Translations under genes and position numbers: made by a program
NCBI GenBank assembly: GCA_039519185.1
Contig: CM076849.1
Location: 68,132,784 to 68,196,783 of the forward strand
Direction: 5' to 3'
DNA: 64,000 nucleotides
Source of the DNA: Astragalus membranaceus
Lineage: Eukaryota > Streptophyta > Magnoliopsida > Fabales > Fabaceae
Notes under the pieces: generated by a model
Databases searched by the model: none
Told to the model about the DNA's origin: nothing
The model's input: the letters and a program-made list of their open reading frames with translations, nothing else
In this document: piece by piece, positions 1 through 9,789 of the stretch
How positions within the stretch are numbered: position 1 is the stretch's first letter
Layout: each line of letters starts with the position of its first letter

Positions 1-441
1 GCTCCTGAACACTTTTCAGGAGGATAATCGATTATAGGCTTGAAGAAATAAAGTGTGTAATCGATTAGTGGCTTCCTAAAACATAAGAATCGATTATTGC
101 CTTATAGGGAAAAGGAAGGAAATCGATTAGCTTGAATTTAGGATATGTTGAAATCGATTTTTTGCTTGAATATACTAGGGAGGAAATCGATTTCTTCTAA
201 TTTTTGGAAGCAATGTGAATCAAATATAGTCTTTGTAAAATCGATTTTATGCTTCTAAAAAAAATATTTTCACAAGTTTTGTGCTTGTCCTATTTAATCT
301 TGCATGCATGAGGTTTGTTAAAAAAATATTTTCATGCAAAATTACACAAGTTGAAGCACAGATTACACATGAAGTCTGCTATTTATTTTTGTGTGGAAAA
401 TTAGGGTTTGGACCTAAGCCGGACAAAATCGGGGTATGACA
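1..441 (+). mobile_element. 3' end of an Ogre-like long LTR
   Basis: The block ends in GGGGTATGACA at 441. The same ending, preceded by GCCGGACAAAAT, closes the complete Ogre-like solo LTR at 13911-17525, so this is read as the 3' tail of a related LTR in plus orientation that begins before the window. No primer-binding site follows it, so it is a 3' LTR or a solo LTR. It is non-coding. Confidence 0.6.
26..246. repeat. Seven-copy AATCGATT motif array
   Basis: The palindrome AATCGATT occurs at about 26, 59, 88, 121, 152, 184 and 239, spaced 29-55 bp, usually followed within a few bases by GCTT or a close variant. It looks like a degenerate short tandem repeat inside the LTR. No function can be assigned from sequence alone. 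Confidence 0.7.
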
Positions 442-1430
442 ATGTGTTTAATGTTATGTTTGTTGAATGAAAAGCATGATCAGTTGCAATTCCTAGTTTT
501 TCAATAATAGGATATGTGTCTTCCTGGACTAAATTTAATGATGATTATGTGTTGTGAGTAGAGTAGCCCTGTTTGAACAATGACTAGTCTTATTGCTGCT
601 TCTACACAAAACTCCAGGCTTAGCAAGGAACCTAGTTAGCTCCGAATGATAAGGTTTAGTCAAGTTTTTACTAAAAATGGAGAGTAGCATTTGAAGCTAA
701 GTTTGGGGGTGCATCAGTTATATTAAGGCTAGGGATGAAGATTATAGGATGGTCAGTGCAATAGGACCCAAAGTGTACAAATGGTCATGTAAAAACTGCA
801 AATGCCTGAAACAAATGCTGAACTGTTCCAAAAATGCATATAAAAAAAAGAAGAAAAAGAAAAGAAAAGATAAAATAAAAAAAGATAGAAATGGAAATAA
901 GGAGTTCCGTAATGAGGCATTACAGCTGAATCTGTTCATCAAGTAACCAGTGCTATAGCATCTAACGCTATAGCGCTGAGAAATCACCAAATCAATAGTT
1001 AGTGCACTGGCCAAAGATCTGAAATGCCTAATCAAGCCATTTGTTGTGCTTTGAAGCCCCTCAAGTCTTATGTGAAGTTGTTAGTCTACTCTCCCTTTTG
1101 AAAAATTCTTTGGCTAAACCAAAAGAAGGCCACTCTTTCCAAGGGTAGGAAAAATGTTGAAACTAGCTAGGAACTAATCTAAGCTTAGTAGTCACACACT
1201 CACAATTGAGCAGTAATACTTCTATATGTTGTGAAAAGCAATGGCGTGTGTGTGTGTTGGATGTGAATCTGAAAGTTTGGCCCACTAAAAACATTTTTGA
1301 TAAATTGTTTGATTTAGGGATGCAACTGACCTTGTCTTTCTATGCTGTTATTGTTTTATTTTAACCTAGTTTGTTTGTCCTTGTAAAGTGTCATTACTCG
1401 AGGACAAGCAATGGTTTAAGTTTGGGGGTG
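442..1430 (+). other. Non-coding 3' internal region of an Athila-like element
   Basis: There is no long reading frame. The stretch leads into a purine-rich tract and an LTR start at about 1419-1431 and contains a GCTATAGCGCT-type palindrome near 968-978 that recurs in the following LTR near 1850-1865. This fits the long untranslated 3' region typical of Athila-like Ty3/gypsy elements. Confidence 0.5.
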
Positions 1431-1648
1431 TGATAACTCTTATCTATAAGAGTTATTTATGCTTTCTTGAGTTAAACAAATGTGAGTTCTGAAGTAATAA
1501 TAATTTTTTTTATTAGAAAAAAATATTGTGTTGTCTTGTTTGTGCAGTTAATCTATGTAATTGTTTCTTTGTTGTTGTGTTGTTGTTCTTTGTCAAGCGT
1601 CATTACTTGAGGACAAGCAATGGTTTAAGTTTGGGGGTGTGATGACTC
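1388..1648 (+). repeat. Duplicated polypurine tract and LTR start
   Basis: A segment containing GAGGACAAGCAATGGTTTAA and AAGTTTGGGGGTGTGAT is present at 1388-1437 and again at 1598-1648, offset by about 210 bp. Each copy ends in the first bases of an LTR (TGATAACTC, then TGATGACTC). The duplication therefore covers the plus-strand priming site together with the LTR edge. Confidence 0.75.
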
Positions 1649-2460
1649 ATATTTAGATGTGTTATTTATGCTCTTATCACATAAATCAACACAAGTTCTC
1701 AAGTAATATTCGTGCTTTATTAGGTATATATTAGTTATTTAGAGGAAATGAGGGTTAGGAGCTTGTTTGTTATCATTTGATACTTTAGGTACCTTTGTGA
1801 ATATATTGATGTTTTGCTTGAGTGCTGCAGCGGTAAACGCTATGCAGCGGTAAGCGCTATAGCGCTATATGTGGGTGGGACAGCTAGCTGGACACTTTTG
1901 GAGCCTACTACTATTTGATGAGTCATCATACTTATCCCTTGCTGTTCAGAATTTGTGGAAGCTTTTTAATGACAAATAGGACACTTGGAGCATTCTTATT
2001 GAAAGATGTCATTGTCACCTTTTTGTAAATATCTACTTTATGAGATGTGGATAATATCTATCTCACTACTTCTTCTTCCTCACAACTTAGAATTCAGAAT
2101 AAGGAGAGTTTTTGGAGAGGAAAACGTGACGCCCTGCTCCTCCATTGATCCTCCACTTTAAGCTTTTGTTTTTCAAGAGAAGATTATCATTTCCAGCGCT
2201 GTGAAGCGATGCTGTAGACATTTAGACATTTAGACAATTTGTGCTTAACTCTAGACATAGGGGAGCAATAGTTCATAAGGTAAAAGCTGTAAGTTCTTTA
2301 TTATACAGGGGTAGCAATTTGTTACTTGTTTTTCTCACTTGCTAAATTACTAATTTAAATATAGAAGTAAACTCAACAATCTCCGTGGGAACGATCTTTA
2401 CTTATCATTATATTACTTGTTGCGATTGTGTATACTTGCACATCTACTTTCCGCACAACA
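1640..2460 (+). mobile_element. Athila-like LTR
   Basis: It starts TGATGACTC after the tract AAGTTTGGGGGTG and ends TTTCCGCACAACA. The last part carries the string CTCCGTGGGAACGATC and then TGTGTATACTTGCACAT, a signature I associate with LTR ends of plant Athila-like elements. No TGGCGCC-type primer-binding site follows, so this is the 3' LTR of an element whose body lies to the left and is mostly missing. Length is about 0.8 kb. Confidence 0.6.
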
Positions 2461-2750
2461 ATGGGGCCGCTTCCTATGGAATCGTTGGCAGGATTCCTAG
2501 AGCGTTCACTAAACTGGGATAGACGTGCAGGGCCATAAAAGCACGGGCTTTTAAGAATACACCCATGGAAAAGGTTGTGTGTGGTTTTGATGATTAGAGA
2601 TAGAGTTCAAGACTACGAGTCACTCTTGTTGAATCTAAATCTTAACCGCTATGCAAAGGTTCAAGTCGTAAGACACCACTATTTATGCACAATCTTATGG
2701 AAGCATTTGACGCTACTTCTGAAACTCCTTTTTAAATTCAAGTGGGGGAT
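2461..2750. other. Unassigned sequence before a copia-like LTR
   Basis: There is no convincing gene. A 74-codon open stretch at 2575-2799 has no recognisable domain and overlaps the LTR edge, so it is not called. The end at 2739-2750 (CAAGTGGGGGAT) looks like a Ty1/copia polypurine tract. Confidence 0.4.
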
Positions 2751-3183
2751 TATTGAAACTTTGTTAAGTGTGAATTGGAAAAAGTCCCACGCTGGGTAGA
2801 ATAAACACTTCTATTGTGTAAAAAGCCTATAAAAGGGAGACTCCTCCTCACTTATTTCTCACACCAAACTTGACGATAAAGCATATCTCCTCAAGTTTTT
2901 CTCTCTTCTCTCTAAACTTCTTTGTTCTTCTCTAGAAAGCTTGAAGCAATTCCAAGCTAAAGAGTGATTTTCATAACCATATTGAGGGTGTATATCTTAG
3001 AGCGAATTTTCACGGTGCAGTGAACTTTCGTAGCAGTTTTTGATTAGGCTGTTTTATTCTGGGGACGTCGTGGTTGATAGTCTGCTTGCACCTTGGAGCA
3101 GTGCGCCACAAAACAACTTAAAGAGAGCGACCTAGTCCGCGACTCATCCCAGTAATCTCTTCGGTTTGATTTTTGAAAACAGT
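2751..3183 (+). mobile_element. Copia-like LTR fragment
   Basis: It follows the tract AAGTGGGGGAT and begins TATTGAAACTTTG, the layout of a Ty1/copia 3' LTR. GTGAATTGGAAAAAGTCCCA and a TATAAAAGG promoter box near 2830 are typical of copia LTR U3 regions. A solo LTR interrupts it at 3184, and the continuation resumes at 5726. I cannot place its right end. Confidence 0.45.
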
Positions 3184-3626
3184 TGTAACACCCCGGTATT
3201 TTTATCGAGTAAAAATACCCAAGTGTACCATAATAAAATAATCAGAGATATATTTCCTGTTTTAGATATTGAACATAAATAAAAACAACTCATAACTTAG
3301 AGTCCAATATCTAAATACCAAGAAATAGCGGAAACGATTTTACAACTTTTACTGATACAAGTTATACAATCGAAAATACAAAAATCTCGAGGGAAAGACA
3401 ATAACAATGAAAACTAAGTCTTCACCGTCTTCATATGCACACCACCTAGCTGTGCTTCTTCACCTTTTCTTTTTCCCCTGTTTCTCTGTAAAAACCACAA
3501 AATATAAACAGTGAGATACAATCTCAGTGAGTTCTACCGAGACCCCTACTAACACTCGCGGTCCAGTTATGAAATCTTTTATCTCGGAGTTTAATTTATA
3601 AATTACATTCTTTTAATTTAGCACGA

Positions 3627-3930
3627 CACCGACCCCAGCTTTGGTAATCTCGGTGACTCGTACTAGTCAACATAGTATGATACCAGCCCCAGCTTTGGTA
3701 ATCCCGGTAACCATACCATTGATATCTTTAGAATGACACCGACCCCAGCTTTGGTAATCCCGGTGACCATTCTTTCTAATTTTAACACGGTACCGGCCCC
3801 AGCTTTGGTAATCCCGGTAACCCGCTTCATAACTTTATTACAGCACCGACCCCAGCTTTGGTAATCCCGGTGAACTGTTCTATAACTGTGACATAACACC
3901 GACCCCAGCTTTGGTAATCCCGGTGAACCC
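3627..3930. repeat. Six-copy 52-55 bp minisatellite in the solo LTR
   Basis: CCCCAGCTTTGGTAATC recurs at about 3632, 3687, 3743, 3798, 3850 and 3903. Each copy is flanked by CACCG and CCGGTGA, so each unit can fold on itself. Spacer sequences differ between copies. Confidence 0.85.
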
Positions 3931-4036
3931 CTTTACCAATAGTACTTTCCCTAATGGCTTACGGGCCTAGGGTAAGGGATCATGACTTCCCCGCCTAGTA
4001 TGTCAACCTCATGGGTCGTCACCCAAACTCGATCTA

Positions 4037-4037
<1 letters not shown>

Positions 4038-4120
<83 letters not shown>
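4038..4120. repeat. (AT)n microsatellite
   Basis: An uninterrupted AT dinucleotide run of about 83 bp within the solo LTR. It may be collapsed or unstable in assemblies. Confidence 0.95.
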
Positions 4121-4122
<2 letters not shown>

Positions 4123-4477
4123 ACCCGCATTTGGGCTAACTCCTATATTCGATATAATTTATATATCGTGAATCATAGACCGGTTTAGATGAATTAACAA
4201 TCATCCCGCGTCATTTATACAATATCACATAGGACTCATAGTCCGCTTTCTTTTCGATAAAAACATTAAGTCCACATTCGCTCTCGCATACTAACTCGAC
4301 ACTTTTCAACATAATTTTCAATATCAAAAACAGTTCATTTTGCCTTAAAAATAGAATATTCAGTTAGGCCTCTGAATAAGCTTTCCAACGCATTTTAGAA
4401 CACCTCAATCGGGTTCCCGGATCAAAAGATATCGCGAAAACAAAAACAGTGAAAAACTGTTGAAAATCTGCAAAGCG

Positions 4478-4580
4478 TCGCGACGCGAACTGCGACCGTC
4501 GCGACGCGAAATACGACAGAAACATTTTGCGTGACAAAACTGGGCCAGGTCGCGACGCGATAAGAACGGGTCGCGACGCG
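4478..4580. repeat. Four TCGCGACGCG palindromic motifs
   Basis: TCGCGACGCG occurs at 4478, 4499, 4550 and 4571. On the minus strand the cluster lies just upstream of a conserved segment around TTTTCGCGATATCTTTTG, the same place where another LTR in this window (60050-60255) carries a different GC-rich palindrome family. Confidence 0.8.
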
Positions 4581-5725
4581 ACCCTCTGCAGGAAAGTGCA
4601 GGTTTTCCGTTTTCTTGCGAAATTCACTATTCCGCTCAATTCCGATTCTTGTTCCGATTAAAAACAGATTTGACAACCATAAAAACAGTTCCAATCAAAG
4701 TCACACAATCAATCAAAAACTCATTTTAAACGAATTGTATCAAAACGCGACATATTTTCCAATTATCGGTTTTCAACCCAAAATCTCTCAAACTCGATTA
4801 TCAAATAATATTCCAGTCCAGCGAAAGCGGTAAAACAGTTAATTAATTAATTCGAAACATAAAATCCTAAGCGTGAGTAAAACTCACCTTTGACGCGTGA
4901 TCCACGATCGAGCCGAAATCACCGAGTAACCACACGAACATTCCCCGCTCCGGCGACACCCAATCCGCTTCCAAAGCTTCCCACTCGATCACGAAACCGC
5001 TTTTTGACCGAAATACCGAATACCCCGAAATCCTTCAGGGACACTATTCATCATCTCCCTCCTCTAACCTCCATGACACTATTCACAAAATCCCAATTTT
5101 CTCCCTAACCCCTTGATTCTTCACAACCTCCAAATCGGACTTCAATATTTGCGCTATCCACCTTGAGCTCGCTCCCAAACACCATCCAAAGCTTCCCTTT
5201 GAGCTTGAACAACAAAACCTCCACTTTTCTCCAAATTTCGAAAATGGTGGATTTGAGGAGAGTGAGTTGATGATGAAGATTTTGGTACCAAAACGAAGAG
5301 GAAGTAGCGCTGAACATTTTTCGTGTTGGACGGAAGTCGTTTCGGTGAATTCTCCTTCCTCCCTCTTCTCTTCTCCCTCACGCCATCTCTCTCTTTTCTT
5401 CTCCTTTCCATTCTTCTTTCCCTCTGTCTCTTCTTTCTTTCTTTCTTTTATTCTTTCTAATTCTTTCTCACCCACACACACGTATACATATATATATATA
5501 TATATAATTATTATATAATTGTTAACGTGGTCCAATTACCATATTGATTTAAATCTCCTATTTCGATTCCGAAACTTCCTTGGTCCGTATTATCCGGTTA
5601 ACGATCCGATGACAACAAATAAATAATTTTAGCACTCGATAAATTTACCAGTTAAGTACTAAATTGGTTTAATTGGTTTAACACCCAAATAATTCTACTA
5701 ATTATTTTGAGGATGTTACAACAGT

Positions 5726-7903
5726 GTTGTTTTGGGGAAAGTTCTGGCTAGGAATGACTTGGTACTTAAGAGTGTCCATTGTGACCCACCTTTCTTTCCT
5801 GAAAACCTACTCGGATTAACATTTCTTTTTGCAAGTCTGCCTAGGTAATTTGGTTTGCTATTTAATAATTTAGTAGGATGCCCCTACTATGCTTTCACCT
5901 AGTCTCATTTATCTCTACCAACTACTGCAACTACTAAACTTCGAAGATATGCCTCATCTTCAAAGCTTATATGGGTAGTTTTGAGATTATCTAAGGCCAG
6001 ATCAGAATGGGAGATCGTACTCAATAATCAAAGAACAAACTATAATCATCTATTTAGATTTGGGCCAGAAACAATGCATTAGCTTCACTGGAATTAAAGT
6101 GTCATACAAAACTACAAGACATACTATCATGAATAACATGTTGATTTTCTTACACATCTTCTAGTGCCCACTAGATAACGAAGTCATCCAGAAAGCATAT
6201 CTCTTTATCTATGAATTCAATCAAAAAAGGAAAATTTGATATACGGTGGAGGATTAACAAGTTGTATATATGAAAACAAGTGATGTGTTTTTTCAAATGA
6301 GTTCTGGGGAAACTATTGCATTGTTTCCTTAAGCAAGTCTACCTAGGCAGTTTTGGTTTGTTCTTTGTTCATTTGGTTGGATGTATCTTCTAGCCTCTTA
6401 CTTAGTCTCATTTATCTCCTTCGTAGACTACAACTACTAAACTTCAAAGATGCCTCATCTTCAAAACTTAGTGTAGTTGTTGGAAAAAAGTATTTAAGGA
6501 CGGATGAGAAAGGGAGGTCATACTTAATAATCAAAGAACAAACCAGAATCGTCTAGTTTGATTTTTGGCAGAAATGATGCGTTAGTTCATCGGAATTCAA
6601 ATTGTTATTAAAAACTACAATACATGCCATCGTGATCAAAATATTGATCTTCTTACACATTTTCAAGTACCAACAGGATCACAAAGCCATAGTGAAAGGA
6701 ATAATTTATCTCTAAATGCAATTAAAAAAAGGAAATTTACCAATATGGTAGAAAATCAATAAACTATTCATGACAACAGGTGGTGTGTTTTTCAATAGAA
6801 TCCATGAGAAAATATTACATCATTTCTTTAAGCAAGTCTACCTAGGTAGTTTTTTTTTGTTCTGTGATCATTTAGTATAATGTACTTACTATCCTTTCAC
6901 TTAGTCTCACTTATCCCCATTGCAGACTACAACCACTAAACTTCAAAAATGCCTCATCTTCAATATGAGTAGTTTTTTGCAAAAATATCTAAGGACGGAT
7001 GAGAAGGAAAGGTCATTGTTAATAACCAAAAGAACAAACCAGGATCATTTGGTTACATTTATTCTTGAAACGATGCATTAGTTCCCCTGAATTCAAAGCA
7101 ACAAACCAGAATCATCTAATTAGATTTGTGACAGAAACGATGCATTAGTTCTGCTGAATTCAGAATGTTATAAAAAACTACAAGCCATGCTACCATGAAC
7201 CACATGTTGATCTTCTTACATATCTTCTAGTGCCCTTTGGATCACAAAGTCATCCTGAAAGGATATCTTCATAAATGATAGCATTCAAAAAAGGAAAATT
7301 TGATATATGGTGGAAGATTAACAATTTGTTCAGGACAACAGATAATGTGTTTTTTCAATAGAATCATGGGGAAACTATTGCATCATTTCTTTAAGCAAGT
7401 CTAACTAGGTAATTTTGGATTGTTCTTTGATCATTTTGTAGGGTGTGCCTACTACCCTCTCACCTTGTCTCATTTATATTCATTGATGACGACAACTTCT
7501 AAACTTCAAAGATGCCACATCTTCAAAGATTAGTATGGGTAGTTGTTGGAAAAAATATCTAAGGACGAATGAGAAGGGGAGATCATATTTAATAATCAAA
7601 GACCAAACCATACTCATTTAGTTTGATTTGTGCCAAAAACATTGCATTAGTTATGGTGGATTCACTGAGTTTTTAAAAGTTACATGACATGCTACAATGA
7701 AGAACGTGTTGATCTTTCTACGCATCTTCTAGTGCCCCCATTTTTCATTTCATTCTGGAAAAAATTTGATATGCTTATTGACAATTTCATATTGATGGAA
7801 CTGCTATTCCTATATTATATAGGTTAATGTATGTTCCCTTAAAGGATTTTGTGTCTAGCCCCATTATACAAAACAAATTTGATTAAAGAAACCCATCTAG
7901 TAT
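5726..7903. repeat. Degenerate tandem array of about 500 bp units
   Basis: The string AGCAAGTCTACCTAGGTAG or a close variant occurs near 5831, 6332, 6832 and 7393. A second anchor, CATCTTCTAGTGCCC or a variant, occurs near 6164, 6657, 7220 and 7722. This gives about four units of 500-560 bp with many substitutions and some internal duplication in the third unit. There is no coding potential. The array starts right after the solo LTR and ends at the left target-site duplication of element A. Confidence 0.75.
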
Positions 7904-8336
7904 TGTTTCTAATTATTTCCTTGAGTAGGATTTAGCTAAAACACAAGAGTATAGTAACACTAGATAATCGTGAAAGTAGTATGAGAGTGAGAGTGAAATG
8001 TGTGATTCAAAGATGCCTCTCTCCATTAGCCTCTCAGGGCAATATTTATAATACAATTAGTAATTAATGCTAATTATTACAAATATGACCGTTGAGAGAT
8101 CCTAGGCGAGATTATAGGAGTTTCCTTGTATAGCTGGCTTGTTTCGGGCATCTGGCCGGGCAAAGTGACAAGGCCGGGCTATGACGCGCAGAGAGAAGTC
8201 ACTTGGTCTGCAGAGTCTCTCGGTTCTGTGGAGTCCCTCGGTTCTGAAGCCGATGGCCGTCACAGACACCTCGCCCCGTCTACTCGGGAAACAGTTGTGC
8301 CGACTATGATGGGAGTGGTCGGCTCGGCTGTGAACA
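7904..8336 (-). repeat. Element A 3' LTR
   Basis: It begins TGTTTCTAATTATTTCC and ends GGCTGTGAACA on the plus strand. At 433 bp it is shorter than the partner LTR because the partner has an extra copy of a GGAGTCCCTCGGTTCTG-type unit. On the minus strand it is preceded by the purine-rich tract GCTCGAGGGACTG (8337-8349). Confidence 0.9.
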
Positions 8337-8349
8337 CAGTCCCTCGAGC

Positions 8350-9480
8350 GGCGAGTATGAGGTGCGAAGGCGCTCTCCTTAAGATGGCTTCGGTTTAGTC
8401 TTGGTTTGTCATAGTCCCTCACCATCGGTTATCTTGAAACGGTACAAGAGCCTTGGCGGTGGTTGCCTGTCTGTAGTGTTTGGCGGGAACCCTGTATTTG
8501 GACGGAACGTTTTGATTTGTCAGTTTGACCCTTAACTTTTATCTTCTCGGGAGTTTCGTTCAGACTGGGTCTTATTCCCTTGGGGGTTTCACCTTTGACT
8601 AGCGTTTATTTTACTGTTTGCCATCAATTCCTGTTTTCGGGGTTCGTTCCTCCCTATAAGGAGGGCTTTTGCTTTGTCTTCCCTTGTCACTCATGGCTAT
8701 CCCTTCTGCTGCGTTTCCATGTGTAATTAGGATGGTTTCTCTCTTCTTGAGTCTCCTACGTAACCTCAACAGGTTTTGTCATGATGAGGTTGCCAGGGAG
8801 TTCAAGATGAGAGTTATTGATCCCTGTGAGTTATGGATATTTCTCGTTGAGTTTGTTATGCTTGACGTGGGGTTGTGCAGGAGGCTCAACTCGCCATTTG
8901 TTGGAGGTGACTCATCGGTCTATATCCTTGGTTACGTTTTCTCCTTTTCCATGGGTTGGCCGAAGACTTCGTTGGTATTTCGCTATGGGCCGGACCCTCT
9001 GGTCTTATTAGCAGGCAGTCCTCAGACCATCTCTGGCGACTACCGAACTTTCTTGGGGGGAACTCTGATGGAAGCTTCAGATTCATCTGTTCCATCTTCT
9101 AATTGATTTTGGAGGATTTTCCGAGGTTCATCACTTTGAGGCCGGACCTGTAAAACGACAATCCAGCAAAGAACTGTATATTTTGCAGTTTTATGTTGTA
9201 CGTATTGGACAGATGTAGTCCGTATATTTGATGTAAGCGAATCTAAATGATGAATGAATAAATAAATAAGTTTTAAAGAGTATATGCCTCCCTTTTTTTT
9301 AAATTTCCTTCTGGTCGATCATTTGCTGATGGTTTGCCGATCGGCTTCTTGTTCTACTGATCTTTTTCTCGGTCGAACGTCTATGTGATGTGACGTCTGA
9401 CCCTGACGTTTGATTGATTGGGCGGGAAGTGTCATGATGGTCTCCTTGGGAATTGTCGCGTCCCCTGACATTCTTGCTGG
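8350..9480 (+). other. Leader-side spacer with one unassigned open stretch
   Basis: It lies between the element A 3' LTR and the antisense gene promoter. A 145-codon open stretch (8669-9106) has no domain I recognise and has hydrophobic runs. A TATA-like CCCTATAAGG sits just before it near 8653. I do not call it a gene. The rest is non-coding. Confidence 0.4.
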
Positions 9481-9488
9481 AGACGCGC

Positions 9489-9783
9489 CACGTGTCACGC
9501 TTCCTTTCCGTGGATTTCTCCTGGCTCGCTTCCCACCGTTGGATCGAAATGGATGGGAAGGGTTTAAAAATTCACACAACCCCTTTGCTCAGTTCTTTTC
9601 GCCTCCCTCCTTACGCTTTGTCTTCCTTCTTCCTTCGTTTCTATTCTCCGTTCCCTTTCTGGGTTTTTTGGTGTGTTCAATCTTTACTGCTTTTCTTCCA
9701 TCGTGTGCGGCGTCTTCAAAGGTACGCGAGTCTTCTTTCCTGCTTCTTATTTTTTCGCTTTTCTGATTTTTCCCCTTGTTTAG
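9489..9783 (+). promoter_or_regulatory. Promoter and leader intron of element A antisense gene
   Basis: A CACGTG G-box (within CCACGTGTC) at 9489-9494 is followed by TTTAAAAA at 9563-9570 in the usual spacing for a plant core promoter. A candidate leader intron runs from GT at 9722 to AG at 9783, and the start codon lies seven bases later at 9790. Elements B and C show the same order of TATA box, leader intron and start codon. Confidence 0.55.
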
Positions 9784-9789
9784 AAACAA

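Larger units (their letters stand above)
3184..5720 (-). mobile_element. Solo LTR of a Tekay/LARD-like family
   Basis: Termini are TGTAACACCCC and GATGTTACA. The 5 bp ACAGT occurs directly before (3179-3183) and directly after (5721-5725), a perfect target-site duplication, and no internal region is present. This is therefore a 2,537 bp solo LTR left by LTR-LTR recombination. Shared blocks with the LTRs of the element at 22180-33860 (for example the CTCAGTGAG segment and the GACTTCCCC segment) show the same family and give minus orientation. It contains a six-copy minisatellite, an (AT)n run and GC-rich palindromes. Confidence 0.88.
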
